Program-made: the position numbers and the translations under genes
The notes under the pieces: model-generated
What the model was told of the DNA's origin: nothing
The model's input: only the letters and a program-made list of their open reading frames with translations
Databases searched by the model: none
Shown: positions 8,689 through 18,364 of the stretch, in pieces
How positions within the stretch are numbered: the first letter of the stretch is position 1
Layout: each line of letters starts with the position of its first letter
DNA from: Opitutus sp.
Lineage (GTDB): Bacteria; Verrucomicrobiota; Verrucomicrobiia; Opitutales; Opitutaceae
Assembly: GCA_024998815.1 (NCBI GenBank)
Contig: JACEUQ010000001.1
Coordinates: forward strand, 1,488,001 to 1,552,000
Direction: 5' to 3'
DNA: 64,000 bases

Positions 8689-8890
8689 GGATCTTGGATA
8701 GTGGTCTGGCTGTCGCCTTGGTTCGGGTGCTGCAGACAAGAAGCGGAAATACCCCGGATTGAAAACAAGAAAAGCAGCTCTTTTAATCCATATCAGACCA
8801 AGCAAAGACGGGTATTAGAATTACCCCCGAACGCCTGAACGGGTCGTAGCGCTCAAGTGGTGCGCAGAAGCAAACCCGTGGTCGCGACAC

Positions 8891-8920
8891 AAAAAAGCGC
8901 CGGGCGATTTTGCCCGGCGC
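8891..8920 (-). terminator. Rho-independent terminator of the nuo operon
   Basis: On the minus strand a 9-bp GC stem (GCGCCGGGC/GCCCGGCGC, arms 8912-8920 and 8897-8905) with a 6-nt loop is followed by TTTTTT. It starts 25 bp after the nuoN stop. Confidence 0.92.
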
Positions 8921-8944
8921 TGGGTATCTCCCATAATCCAGGTC

Positions 8945-10465
8945 TTACCTCGCCAACAACCACTCGCCCAAGGCCCCTTGGTAGAAACCCAGAACGATGG
9001 TGGCGGCGGCCAGTAAACCGAGGGTCATGCCGGCGGTAAGGCTCACCGGGGTGCGGGCGGGGCGGGTGTCGGTTTCGCCTTCCAACAGCGGTGCAGTCCA
9101 AGTCGAGAAGTAGGCCGCTTTGATCCAGCCGAAGTAGTAGTAAATCGAAACCACCACGCCGACGATGGCGACAGCCAGCAGGGTGTAGAGGCCGGCCTTG
9201 AACGCGGCGATGAAGATGAAGAGTTTACCCATGAAACCAGCCAGCGGGGGGATACCGGCTAGCGAGCCCAAACCAATCGCAAGGATCGCACCGAGGAACG
9301 GGTGGGTTTTGGCCAGACCGGTGTAGTGATCGAGGTCTTGGTCGGCGTCGTTGGCGCCAGCCACATGGGTCATCACGCCAAACACAGCGAACGAGGCCAA
9401 GAGGTAGGCGAAGAGATAGAAATAAACCGCACCGGCCGCCAACGGCTGGGTGGCGGAGGCGATCACGGCGATCAGCAGGTAGCCGGCATGGGAAACGCCA
9501 GACAGGCCGATGAGGCGCTTAACGTTGTGCTGGGTGAGAGCCGCCAAGTTACCAAAGAGAATCGTGGCGATGGCCATGACGGAGAGTACCGGCACGAGCA
9601 GAGTTTGATAAGAGCCGAATACGTTCTTGGTGAGGATCAGCAGAACCGAGAAACCGGCGGCCTTGGAGGCAACGGCAAGGAATGCGGTGACGGGGGTCGG
9701 CGCACCTTGGTAAACGTCAGGGATCCAGATCTGGAACGGAACCGCACCAATCTTGAACGCGACGCCGGCGAGCACGAAGACGATGCCCACGCTGGCGAGG
9801 AAGTTATCGGGATTGGCCTCAAGGAACACGCGCAGGGCGTTGAAGTTCATCGACTCGCTCGACGAGCCGGGGAGCGTCGGGTTGCCGGCCACGCCGTAAA
9901 GCAGCACGATGCCGAACAACAAAATGGCGGAACTGAGCGCGCCGGTGATCAGGTATTTGAGGCCGGCCTCCAGCGAGAGCGGGCTGGTGCGGAAATAACT
10001 GACGAGGATGTAGAAACCGACGGTGACAGTTTCGAGGGCGACGAAGAACAGGACAAAGTGGTTGCTCTGGGCGAGCAGCATCATCGCGGCGGATACAACC
10101 AAGGTGATCGCAAAGAACTCGACCTTGGGCAGCTTCTGCTTGGCCAGGGCGATGACGCCGAGGATGCACACCAGAATGGAGGTGAGCATAAAGAAGCCGC
10201 GCATGAACTGGCCCTCCTGCGTGTGGCGCAGCAGGCCGTTAAATGTCTCGTAGGCCACGAACGGGCCGTAGCGCAGATTCCACACAAACCCGAGCAGCAG
10301 ACCAATCTGGCCGGTGATGGCGACGGTTGGGATAATCGACTGCCGGTTTTTTGGCAGGAAGATCTCCAGCACGAGGAGAAACAAGGCGAGACAGCCGAGC
10401 GAAAGCTCGGGGGCGATGGCCGCCCAGCGGTTGTCGGCAGCGGCCTGGATGAGTTCGGGTGACAT
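8945..10465 (-). CDS. nuoN: NADH-quinone oxidoreductase subunit N
   Basis: Membrane subunit of complex I, one of three antiporter-like proton channels. The 506-residue product is almost entirely hydrophobic helices, with the antiporter-like core FKIGAVPFQIWIPDVYQGAPTP (begins near residue 237), including lysine and proline positions conserved in NuoN. It is the last gene of the operon, 15 bp after nuoM, and precedes the terminator. Confidence 0.95.
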   Translation of the reverse strand: MSPELIQAAADNRWAAIAPELSLGCLALFLLVLEIFLPKNRQSIIPTVAITGQIGLLLGFVWNLRYGPFVAYETFNGLLRHTQEGQFMRGFFMLTSILVCILGVIALAKQKLPKVEFFAITLVVSAAMMLLAQSNHFVLFFVALETVTVGFYILVSYFRTSPLSLEAGLKYLITGALSSAILLFGIVLLYGVAGNPTLPGSSSESMNFNALRVFLEANPDNFLASVGIVFVLAGVAFKIGAVPFQIWIPDVYQGAPTPVTAFLAVASKAAGFSVLLILTKNVFGSYQTLLVPVLSVMAIATILFGNLAALTQHNVKRLIGLSGVSHAGYLLIAVIASATQPLAAGAVYFYLFAYLLASFAVFGVMTHVAGANDADQDLDHYTGLAKTHPFLGAILAIGLGSLAGIPPLAGFMGKLFIFIAAFKAGLYTLLAVAIVGVVVSIYYYFGWIKAAYFSTWTAPLLEGETDTRPARTPVSLTAGMTLGLLAAATIVLGFYQGALGEWLLAR

Positions 10466-10480
10466 GGGCGGATTGCTAAA

Positions 10481-11998
10481 TTATTGGCCGACGGCCGCGG
10501 TTACGACTTTGGCGGGATAGACGGATTCAAGCGCTTCGTTGAGCGGGGTGGACAGTGACTTGGGCCAGAAGCCGATGAAGAACAGCGCGGCGATCAGGAT
10601 GAGGGCCGGCAGTTTTTCCGACCAACGCAGGTCGGTGGCGGGCTGTGCGGCCAACACCTTGGTGAGCGCCTCGGTGGGCTGGCCGAAAAACACCTTGGCA
10701 GCGGCGCGCAGGCCGTAGATCGCGGAAATAATCACGCCGGAAATGGCCAAGGCGGTGAGCAGCGGGGAGAAGGTCCACGCGGCAACGAAGATCGTGAGTT
10801 CGCCCCAGAAGTTGGCCAAGCCGGGAAGCCCGATGCTGGCCATGGTGGCGGTGACAAAGAACGCGGCGAGCACCGGAGTTTTCTGTGCGAGGCCGCCCAT
10901 TTCATTGAGATCAAAGGTCTGGGTGCGGTGATAGATGCTGGTCGAAAGCAGGAACAGCAGCGCAACCGAAAGGCCGTGCGCGACCATCATTAATACGACG
11001 CCGCCGGCACCAACCGACGAGAGCGTGGCGACACCGAGAAACGCGTAACCCATGTGCATGACCGAGCTGTAACCGACCATCTGCTTGAGGTCGCGCTGGG
11101 CGATGGTGATGAAGCCGATCACCAAAATGTTGCCGGCGACGGCCAGCCAGGCCAGCGGTTGCACCCAGTGTGCGGCGCCGCTCGGAAGCAGCGGAACGGC
11201 GATTTGGACGAGGCCGTAGAGTCCGAACTTTTTCAATACGCCGGCGTGCAACATGGCAGCCGAACTGGGGGCGGCTCCGTAGCCGAGCGGCGCCCAGGTG
11301 TGCAGCGGCCAGAGCGAAACCAGAATGCCGAACCCGAACATCAGCAGACCAAAGATGTAGGTCTGCACACCGGCGGCTATACCGTTGGCCAAGACAGCCT
11401 CACGCAAGGTGATGAGATCGAAGTTCTCCGCACCGCTTTTTACGTAGATGGCGATCAGGCCGAGCAGTGAAAGCATCGCGCCAGCCGTCAGGTAGATGGT
11501 CATCTTCATGGCCGCATAACCGCGGTCTTTACCGCCCCAAATGCCGACCATGATGAACGTCGGGATCAGCGCGAGTTCGTGGAAGAAATAGAAAAAGAAA
11601 ATGTCCACGCTGGCGAACACACCCATGAGGCCGGCCTGCATGACCAGCAGCAGCGCCAGGTAGGTTTTGAGGCGCTCGGCCCCGGATTGAATGGCGTAGA
11701 GACCGGCGGCAAGGCCGACCAGGCCGGCGAGTACGAAGAGCGGAAGCGCGATGCCATTAAGGCCGAGCGAGAGGTTGATCCCGAGATCATGCAGGCCGGT
11801 ATTGTAAGTGGTCAGGTAGGCGTAATCGGCACCGATACCGACGGGAAAACGGTACCAGGCGTGCAACGCGATCAGCGCGGGCAACGAGAAGCCGAAGACG
11901 GCGACGGACTTGGCGAAGCGCACCGGAATTCCGGAAGCGATCACCGCGGCCGCCAACAGGGGCGCTGCGATGGAGAGCAGAAGAAGATGGGAGAACAT
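10481..11998 (-). CDS. nuoM: NADH-quinone oxidoreductase subunit M
   Basis: Antiporter-like proton-pumping subunit of complex I, 505 residues, of normal family length. It shows the conserved FFFHELALIPTFIMVGIWG segment with the key Glu (around residue 140) and the core SLWPLHTWAPLGYGAAPSS (around 230), a proton-channel signature. It lies between nuoL and nuoN with short spacers of 23 and 15 bp, consistent with one transcript. Confidence 0.95.
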   Translation of the reverse strand: MFSHLLLLSIAAPLLAAAVIASGIPVRFAKSVAVFGFSLPALIALHAWYRFPVGIGADYAYLTTYNTGLHDLGINLSLGLNGIALPLFVLAGLVGLAAGLYAIQSGAERLKTYLALLLVMQAGLMGVFASVDIFFFYFFHELALIPTFIMVGIWGGKDRGYAAMKMTIYLTAGAMLSLLGLIAIYVKSGAENFDLITLREAVLANGIAAGVQTYIFGLLMFGFGILVSLWPLHTWAPLGYGAAPSSAAMLHAGVLKKFGLYGLVQIAVPLLPSGAAHWVQPLAWLAVAGNILVIGFITIAQRDLKQMVGYSSVMHMGYAFLGVATLSSVGAGGVVLMMVAHGLSVALLFLLSTSIYHRTQTFDLNEMGGLAQKTPVLAAFFVTATMASIGLPGLANFWGELTIFVAAWTFSPLLTALAISGVIISAIYGLRAAAKVFFGQPTEALTKVLAAQPATDLRWSEKLPALILIAALFFIGFWPKSLSTPLNEALESVYPAKVVTAAVGQ

Positions 11999-12021
11999 GA
12001 CGTTGTTGAACGAAAATTGCT

Positions 12022-13932
12022 TTAGTTAAGCCAACCACCAGCGAAGGCCCAAAGGACGGCCGCACCCGCTAGGAACCAATAAACGTAGGCGTGCAGGCTG
12101 CCGACATGGAGAGCGCGGGCTCCGATGCCCACCAAGCCGACGACTCCCGAGAGCCCGCGGACGATCAGGCCGGAGAGGAAAATGCGCTCAAGGAAATCGA
12201 GCAGCATGGCGAAGCGCTGCTGAACCTTGGCGACATACCAGTTGTAGGCACCGTCGAAGGACGCCTTGAGGACGACCAAGAAACCGAAGACTGCGGGAGC
12301 CTTGGTTTGCAGCGTGTCGACGCTGCCCGGCTTGTAGAAGGCGAAGGCTGAACCCGCGCCGACCAAGAGGATGGTCAAGCTCATCACCAACACGCCAGGG
12401 CCCTCGGCATGAGGAATCTGCGACCACACGCCGTCGAAAGCGTGACCATAAATGCTGAGGGGACCGTGGGTGTAACCTGCCACCACCGCCAGCACGGCGA
12501 GAACCACCAGGGGCAAGGTCATGCTGATGCCGCCCTCGTGAGCGTGGGCGGCGTGCTCGCTACGGGCGGTCCCCAGAAACACCAGCTTCCACATGCGCAC
12601 CATGTAAAAGGAGGTCAGGATCGCCGTGATGAACAGGATCACGAAGACTGGGAAGTTATTCAGCTCGGCGAGATGAAGGATGGCGTCCTTGGAATAAAAT
12701 CCGGAGAGGAACGGCAGGCCGGCAATGGCGGCGACGCCCAGCGTGAAGGTGACAAAGGTCAGCGGCATCTTCTTCGAGAGACCACCCATTTTGAAGATGT
12801 CCTGCTCGTGGTGGCAGCCGTGGATGACGGAGCCCGAACCAAGGAACATCAGCGCCTTGAAGAAGGCGTGCGTGGTGAGGTGGAACATCGCAGCGGCGGC
12901 GCCAGCGAGGAGCGGCGCCGAGGTGGGCAGGCCATCGTGGCCGATGTTCAGGCGGCCCAAGCCGAAAGCGGCGACCATGTAGCCGAGCTGGGAAAGCGTC
13001 GAGTAAGCCAACACCTTTTTGATGTCGCTTTGGGTGATGGCGCAGAGAGCGGCGTAGAGCGCAGTGCCGGCACCAATCCAGGTGACGACCTCGAGAGCCA
13101 GCGGCGAAATCGCGAAGAGCGGCTCAAGGCGGCAGAGCATAAAGATACCCGCGGCCACCATCGTGGCGGCGTGGATCAGGGCCGACACGGGCGTCGGGCC
13201 TTCCATCGCGTCGGGCAACCAGACGTGAAGCGGAACCTGTGCGGATTTACCGACCGCGCCGCAGAACAGGAGCAGCGCGATGACATTGGTATTCACCCCG
13301 GAGATCGAAACCGTGGCGGCGGCGATGTCGGAGAGGTTAACCGTGCCGAAGGCATAGTAGCAGGCGATGATACCCAGCAGGAAACCGAAGTCGCCCACGC
13401 GATTGGCGATGAACGCCTTCTTGGACGCGTCGGCGGCGGACTGCTTCTCGTGATAGTGGTTGATCAGCACGTAGGAGCTGAAACCCACCAACTCCCAGAA
13501 GATGAAAATCATGAACAAATTGTCCGCTAGCACGATACCGAGCATCGAGAACATGAAGATCGAAAGGCCGCCGAAGTAGCGGGCCTTGGCCGCGTCATCA
13601 TGCATGTAACCGAGCGAGAACACATGGACGCACAGGCCGACTACACCGACGATGGAGATCATCAGCGCGGAGAGATCGTCGAACTTGATGCCGAGCGACA
13701 GCGTGAAGTTGCCCAACGTCAGCCAGTCGGCCGAGTCAGTGAAACGCGCGCCAGTGTAAGCCAGCGATAGGCCGCCCGCCGCAATAAGCGCGGCGGTGAA
13801 CGTCGACACCAGCGAGGCGATGGAGCCCTGACGACGCAGGAACAGCGCGATCACGGCGGCCGAAGCCAGCGGCGTCAGCAGGGTTACGAGGGCGACGAGA
13901 AGGGGCGAAAAGCCAAAAACGGTGGTAGGCAC
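12022..13932 (-). CDS. nuoL: NADH-quinone oxidoreductase subunit L
   Basis: The largest antiporter-like membrane subunit of complex I, 636 residues. Conserved segments include MIFIFWELVGFSSYVLI (~143-159) with the channel glutamate, and KSAQVPLHVWLPDAMEGPTP (~228-247). A long C-terminal hydrophobic extension is consistent with the amphipathic lateral helix and terminal membrane segment of NuoL. Located 18 bp after nuoK in the operon. Confidence 0.95.
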   Translation of the reverse strand: MPTTVFGFSPLLVALVTLLTPLASAAVIALFLRRQGSIASLVSTFTAALIAAGGLSLAYTGARFTDSADWLTLGNFTLSLGIKFDDLSALMISIVGVVGLCVHVFSLGYMHDDAAKARYFGGLSIFMFSMLGIVLADNLFMIFIFWELVGFSSYVLINHYHEKQSAADASKKAFIANRVGDFGFLLGIIACYYAFGTVNLSDIAAATVSISGVNTNVIALLLFCGAVGKSAQVPLHVWLPDAMEGPTPVSALIHAATMVAAGIFMLCRLEPLFAISPLALEVVTWIGAGTALYAALCAITQSDIKKVLAYSTLSQLGYMVAAFGLGRLNIGHDGLPTSAPLLAGAAAAMFHLTTHAFFKALMFLGSGSVIHGCHHEQDIFKMGGLSKKMPLTFVTFTLGVAAIAGLPFLSGFYSKDAILHLAELNNFPVFVILFITAILTSFYMVRMWKLVFLGTARSEHAAHAHEGGISMTLPLVVLAVLAVVAGYTHGPLSIYGHAFDGVWSQIPHAEGPGVLVMSLTILLVGAGSAFAFYKPGSVDTLQTKAPAVFGFLVVLKASFDGAYNWYVAKVQQRFAMLLDFLERIFLSGLIVRGLSGVVGLVGIGARALHVGSLHAYVYWFLAGAAVLWAFAGGWLN

Positions 13933-13950
13933 GGTGACGTGGGTAGAGGC

Positions 13951-14256
13951 TTAGTTTTTCAGCGCGTTGAGCTCTTCGACCTGGATGGTCTGGCGACGGC
14001 GGAAGAGAGCCACAATGATGGCAAGACCGACTGCCACCTCGGCAGCGGCGACGGTGAGGATAAAAAACACAAAGACGTTGCCGTCCATGGTGCGGTTGAA
14101 GTGCGAGAACGCGACGAGCGCGACGGTCGAGGCGACCAGCATGAGCTCCAAGCACATGTAGATCACGAGCGTGTTCTTGCGCAGCAAGACGCCAAAGAAG
14201 CCGATGGCGAAGAGCACAGCGCTCAGATAAAGATATTCGTTAATTCCTACGTTCAT
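13951..14256 (-). CDS. nuoK: NADH-quinone oxidoreductase subunit K
   Basis: A 101-residue, three-helix membrane subunit of complex I forming part of the proton path beside NuoA/J. It has the conserved [17 protein letters not shown] segment with the essential buried Glu (around residues 34-50) and a second Glu in the following helix ([12 protein letters not shown]). The start overlaps the nuoJ stop by 4 bp, indicating coupled translation. Confidence 0.95.
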   Translation of the reverse strand: MNVGINEYLYLSAVLFAIGFFGVLLRKNTLVIYMCLELMLVASTVALVAFSHFNRTMDGNVFVFFILTVAAAEVAVGLAIIVALFRRRQTIQVEELNALKN

Positions 14257-14783
14257 TTAACGTCCTCCAGGCCTTCAAACTTTTTGCTGAGCACGATCAC
14301 GCCGAGCATGGCGATGAGCAGAAGAAAACCCACAATCTGCACGGGCAGCAGGTAGGTCGTGAAAAGTTGTTCGCCGTAAGCGCGCAGACTGGCGCCGACA
14401 GGAACAATCGATGCTGCGGTTACCGCGAACTCAGGGGTCGCGATCGATCCGCGCTGAGCGAGGGTCGCGAGGCCGGTCACCAGCAGAGCCAGCGCCAAAC
14501 CGGAGGCGACGATCGTCGCCTTTTTGAAGGGCTTACGCACCCCACCGTAGGTATCGATGAGCATCACGATAAACAGGAACAGCGCCACGACCGCGCCGGC
14601 GTAGACGAACACCATGAGCGCCGCCAAAAGAAAGGCGTCGAGCAGGATAAACAGCGCGGCCACGCCCACCAGGCTCACCAGCAGGCTGAGCGCGGAAGCG
14701 ACGGTGTTTTTGCAAAGCACCACCGCGAGCGCGGAACCTGCAGTAAGGGCCGAGAAAAGATAAAAGAAGATGTCGGGCGACAT
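14253..14783 (-). CDS. nuoJ: NADH-quinone oxidoreductase subunit J
   Basis: A 176-residue membrane subunit of complex I with five predicted helices. The third helix contains the typical [19 protein letters not shown] segment (~57-75), where a pi-bulge forms in solved structures. It lies between nuoI (39 bp upstream) and nuoK (4-bp overlap). Confidence 0.94.
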   Translation of the reverse strand: MSPDIFFYLFSALTAGSALAVVLCKNTVASALSLLVSLVGVAALFILLDAFLLAALMVFVYAGAVVALFLFIVMLIDTYGGVRKPFKKATIVASGLALALLVTGLATLAQRGSIATPEFAVTAASIVPVGASLRAYGEQLFTTYLLPVQIVGFLLLIAMLGVIVLSKKFEGLEDVK

Positions 14784-14822
14784 GGTTGAATAATTCGAAA
14801 GGGATTACGAAGCGGCCTGAAC

Positions 14823-15362
14823 TCAGTGCTCGTTGCCGTGGGCTTCGGCGGCCTTTTTCTTGTCCCACTTGTGATGCTGGTCGGGCAAGGTGCCGCCGAG
14901 TTCGTAGAGCTTAGCCTTGTTGTTGACCATCTCGGCGCGGGTGTAACCGCTCATCGAGAACTGGTTTTGCAACCAGATCGCCTCCTCGGGGCAAACCTCT
15001 TGGCACAGGCCGCAGTAAATGCAGCGCAACATGTCGATGTCGAAGGCCTGCGGGGCCTTCTCGACGTGGGCGTTGGCCGAATCTGCGGGGATTTCGCCAG
15101 GCGTGATGCGAATCGCCTTGGGCGGGCAGACGAACTCACAGAGTTGGCAAGAGACGCACTTTTCGCGGCCGTTGGGATCCATGACCAACGTGGGCACGCC
15201 ACGGTAGTTTTTGGAAATCTCGGGGCGTTGCTCAGGATACTGGAGCGTGACGGTGGGCTTGAAAAAATGCCTCAGCGTGGTCCGCAGACCACCAACGATC
15301 TGAGGGATATAGGTGCGCTCAAGGAAGGAGAGCGGTTTACGTTCGACTTGAATGACGGCCAT
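14823..15362 (-). CDS. nuoI: NADH-quinone oxidoreductase subunit I, 2x[4Fe-4S]
   Basis: Peripheral-arm ferredoxin-like subunit carrying clusters N6a and N6b, which pass electrons to the N2 cluster in NuoB. The 179-residue product has two ferredoxin motifs, CVSCQLCEFVCPP (~57-69) and CIYCGLCQEVCPEE (~104-117). The C-terminus is His/Lys-rich. Located 22 bp after nuoH in the operon. Confidence 0.95.
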   Translation of the reverse strand: MAVIQVERKPLSFLERTYIPQIVGGLRTTLRHFFKPTVTLQYPEQRPEISKNYRGVPTLVMDPNGREKCVSCQLCEFVCPPKAIRITPGEIPADSANAHVEKAPQAFDIDMLRCIYCGLCQEVCPEEAIWLQNQFSMSGYTRAEMVNNKAKLYELGGTLPDQHHKWDKKKAAEAHGNEH

Positions 15363-15384
15363 GGTGCGGGAGAGTTGTGATCGG

Positions 15385-16542
15385 TTACTTTTGCAGCAGG
15401 GCGATGCCGATCGTGTAGGCGATCAGGTTGGCGATTGACAGCGGCAGCAGCTGTTTCCAGCCGATGTTCATGACTTGGTCGTAGCGGAAGCGAGGGAGCG
15501 TCCAGCGCACCCACATGAAGAAGAAGATCGAGAGGCAGATCTTCACGAGGAAGATGCTGATGCCGAGTACGCCCATGAACAGCGGGTGAGTCGCAACCGG
15601 AATGATGTGAGCCAAAGCCTGCACCGTGTCGGTGAGGGTTACCCACGGCAGCGGATTCCAACCGCCGAAGAACAGCAGGATGAACACAGCCGAGCCGATG
15701 ACCATGTGGCAGTACTCGGCGACGAAGAACAGCGACCACTTGAAGGCACCGTATTCGGTATGAAAACCGCCGACCAAGTCGGACTCGGATTCAGGCATGT
15801 CGAACGGCTGGCGGTTGGTCTCCGCAAAGAGCGCGACCAAGAAGATGAAGGCCGACAGCGGCATGGTGAACACGAACCAAGCCCCGCCCCAGAAACCAGG
15901 CTGGCTTTGGCTTTGCACCACGTCGAACAGGCTGAGCGTGCCTTGACCACCGGGAGCGTTAATCCACAGGAATACCGGCAGCACGGACAGCGTCATCGAC
16001 AGCTCGTAGGAGACCAACTGGGCCGAGGCGCGGACAGCACCCAGGAACGGATACTTCGAGTTGGACGCCCAACCAGCGAGGATCACAGCGTAAACGCCGA
16101 GCGAAGAAACGGCGAACACCGCGAGCAGGCCGATATCGACGTTGGCCAGAACCAACGGGACCAGTTTACCGGCGGAATCCAAATACGCGCCAAAAGGCAC
16201 CACGACCACCGTGGTGAGCGCGGGGATCATGGCCAAAATCGGCGCGGCGATGAAGTAGAGTTTATTAACGTGGCCGGGAACCGGGTCCTCCTTGAAGACG
16301 AATTTACCACCGTCGGCGGCGAGCTGGAAGATACCGAGCTTTTGCAGTACCCAAATGCCGGGTACCCAAGCGAGCAGCGGAGGCAGGGTGCGGTTGGGGC
16401 CAGGACGACCCTGGAGCCAAGCGGAGATTTTGCGCTCGGCCATCGAGCACGCGGCTGCGATGGGAAAGAGCACAAGGATCACGGCGGTGCCTTGCAGAAC
16501 AAGACGGATCCAGAGCGGAATTTCGAAGTAGAGGTCGAACAT
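15385..16542 (-). CDS. nuoH: NADH-quinone oxidoreductase subunit H
   Basis: Membrane subunit that forms the quinone-access chamber with NuoB and NuoD. The 385-residue protein starts with the typical AERKISAWLQGRPGPNR segment (~34-50) and has the conserved acidic loop AETNRQPFDMPESESDLVGG (~240-259) and FHTEYGAFKWSLFF. Somewhat longer than the ~330 residues of many NuoH. It follows nuoG by 15 bp. Confidence 0.95.
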   Translation of the reverse strand: MFDLYFEIPLWIRLVLQGTAVILVLFPIAAACSMAERKISAWLQGRPGPNRTLPPLLAWVPGIWVLQKLGIFQLAADGGKFVFKEDPVPGHVNKLYFIAAPILAMIPALTTVVVVPFGAYLDSAGKLVPLVLANVDIGLLAVFAVSSLGVYAVILAGWASNSKYPFLGAVRASAQLVSYELSMTLSVLPVFLWINAPGGQGTLSLFDVVQSQSQPGFWGGAWFVFTMPLSAFIFLVALFAETNRQPFDMPESESDLVGGFHTEYGAFKWSLFFVAEYCHMVIGSAVFILLFFGGWNPLPWVTLTDTVQALAHIIPVATHPLFMGVLGISIFLVKICLSIFFFMWVRWTLPRFRYDQVMNIGWKQLLPLSIANLIAYTIGIALLQK

Positions 16543-16557
16543 GGCAGCGCGGCTTGG

Positions 16558-18246
16558 TTAGACGGTCGCGGCGGCGAGCGCAGCGGGCTTGAAATGAAGG
16601 GTCTGGTCTTCGACGAACGGAAGTGCCCGCCACGTTGTGGCATCGAGAAGCACACCCGTATCGGGAATGGTTTTGTAGAGCACCGAAGACAGAACCGGAA
16701 CCTCGGCGGCAATCAGAGGCCAGAGCGTGCCGATCTGATCAGCAGGTGCAGCGGCTCCGGCGGCGGCGATCAGCTTGGCAAGCACAGATAGGTCGTTGTG
16801 CGCGCCAGCCAAAGGCGGAATCGCTTGAATGAACTTCTGAATACGGAACTGCTGATTCACGAACGAGCCGGCTTTTTCAAACACGGTGACGGTCGGAATC
16901 ACCGTCTTGGCGGCGGCACTGGTCGCGTTGGCGTGCGTGCCGAGGTAAACGATGGAAACCTTGGCGAGTTGCGCGGCGGTGAGGCCGGCGGCGATCAGGT
17001 CTTCACCGATCGAAACCACGGTCTTCACCTTGCCCGAGTCGATGTCGGCGGCGAGCGAGGTGAGCTGGGCGGCCGGTAACGCGGTGATGAGCCCGGTCAC
17101 GAGCGCGCCACGGACGTTCGGATTGCGGTCAGCTGAGATGAGCAACTTGTCGCCTTGGGCGGTGCGGCTGACGAGAGATACGGAAGCGTTGAGCGCGGCG
17201 GCGAGTTTCTTGGTGAGGAACTGCTCCTCGACCGAGCTACGACCCGAACCGACCACGGCGATTGCACCAGCGGACGCCTTAAAGCTAGCGGCGGCTTGGG
17301 CGATGAGGGCATCGAGCGCGGTCTCCGACGTGAGGCGATCCGTAGCCTGAACCTGCTTGTAGAGCACGCGGCCGGAATCGGCCATCCAAGTGTCGTTAAC
17401 CTCGTCGTTACGGCGCGGGGTGATGCGGTAGAGCGTGCCTTCGCGGGACCAAGCGACCGAGTTCACGCCGACCGAGGACTCGGTGCAAATCGTGTTGGTC
17501 TGCTTGAGGAACCAGACGCGCATCTTGAAGCGGAAATCCGTCGAGGTGAGCGCGCCAACCGGGCAGATATCGACCGTGTTGAGCGAGTAATTGTGATCGA
17601 GCTTTTTGTCGGGGTGGCAGGTCAGCGTGGAGTAGCTGCCGCGATCAACAAAACCGAGGACATCGGCGCCGGCGACGTCGCGGGAGAAGCGGATGCAGCG
17701 TGAGCAGAGCACGCAGCGCTCGTCGTCGAGGGTGACACGCGGCCCGAGCTGGGTGCGCTTGGGTTTCACGTTCTTTTGCTCAATGAAGCGCGAGTAGCCA
17801 CGGCCGTAACCGGTGGCCTGTTCTTGGAGTTTACACTCACCGGCTTGGTCGCAGATCGGGCAATCGAGCGGGTGGTTAATGAGAAGGAACTCCATCACGC
17901 CCTCACGAGCGTCCTTCACCATCGGCGAGGTGGTCTTGACGTGCAGGCCGGGGGAAACGGTGGTGCCGCAACCGATCTGGGGGCGCGGTATCCAATTGAT
18001 CTTTTGTTTGCCGGTGGCCGGGTCCATGACCGCAGCCTTGGTGGCGGGATCGACGGCAGGCATGCCCATTTCGATCAGGCACATGCGGCAGTTGCCGACC
18101 ACCGCGAGCTTCGGGTGGTAGCAGTAGTGAGGCACGTCAACGTTCACGAGGCGGGCAGCTTCGATGACGTTGGTGCCCTTGGGCACGGCGATCTCCTTGC
18201 CGTCGATGTTGACGGTGACGAGGTCGGGTTTGGCTGGCTGGATCAT
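16558..18246 (-). CDS. nuoG: NADH-quinone oxidoreductase subunit G (short form)
   Basis: Iron-sulfur subunit of the NADH-oxidising module. Visible: an N-terminal [2Fe-2S] domain (CYHPKL, GNCRMC, IGCGT), the His-Cys3 site HPLDCPICDQAGEC, and a ferredoxin-like CVLCSRC with a later CPVGAL. Only 562 residues long, against roughly 670-900 in most bacteria; the molybdopterin-oxidoreductase-like C-terminal half is reduced and no N7-type CxxC cluster is visible. A palindromic repeat separates it from nuoF upstream. Confidence 0.93.
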   Translation of the reverse strand: MIQPAKPDLVTVNIDGKEIAVPKGTNVIEAARLVNVDVPHYCYHPKLAVVGNCRMCLIEMGMPAVDPATKAAVMDPATGKQKINWIPRPQIGCGTTVSPGLHVKTTSPMVKDAREGVMEFLLINHPLDCPICDQAGECKLQEQATGYGRGYSRFIEQKNVKPKRTQLGPRVTLDDERCVLCSRCIRFSRDVAGADVLGFVDRGSYSTLTCHPDKKLDHNYSLNTVDICPVGALTSTDFRFKMRVWFLKQTNTICTESSVGVNSVAWSREGTLYRITPRRNDEVNDTWMADSGRVLYKQVQATDRLTSETALDALIAQAAASFKASAGAIAVVGSGRSSVEEQFLTKKLAAALNASVSLVSRTAQGDKLLISADRNPNVRGALVTGLITALPAAQLTSLAADIDSGKVKTVVSIGEDLIAAGLTAAQLAKVSIVYLGTHANATSAAAKTVIPTVTVFEKAGSFVNQQFRIQKFIQAIPPLAGAHNDLSVLAKLIAAAGAAAPADQIGTLWPLIAAEVPVLSSVLYKTIPDTGVLLDATTWRALPFVEDQTLHFKPAALAAATV

Positions 18247-18270
18247 TGAGAAAAAGGAGAAGGATGTTTA

Positions 18271-18354
18271 GCCCACGAAACACACGAAAGACACGAAAGG
18301 ATCTAACGGCGGATGGGCGGATGGGTTTCGTGTTAATTCGTGTGTTTCGTGGGC
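18271..18354. repeat. 84-bp palindromic repeat inside the nuo operon (nuoF-nuoG gap)
   Basis: Ends are inverted: GCCCACGAAACACACGAA at the left and TTCGTGTGTTTCGTGGGC at the right. The middle contains CGGCGGATGGGCGGATGGGT. A close relative lies at 20259-20344 and half-copies occur near 52.0-52.6 and 59.7 kb. A REP- or MITE-like family; it would form a long hairpin in the nuo transcript. Confidence 0.85.
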
Positions 18355-18364
18355 AACAAACGGT

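Noticed and set aside
9302-18249. Long plus-strand frames across the nuo operon
   Set aside because: They are antisense to well-conserved nuo genes and contain charged, low-complexity translations with no family resemblance.
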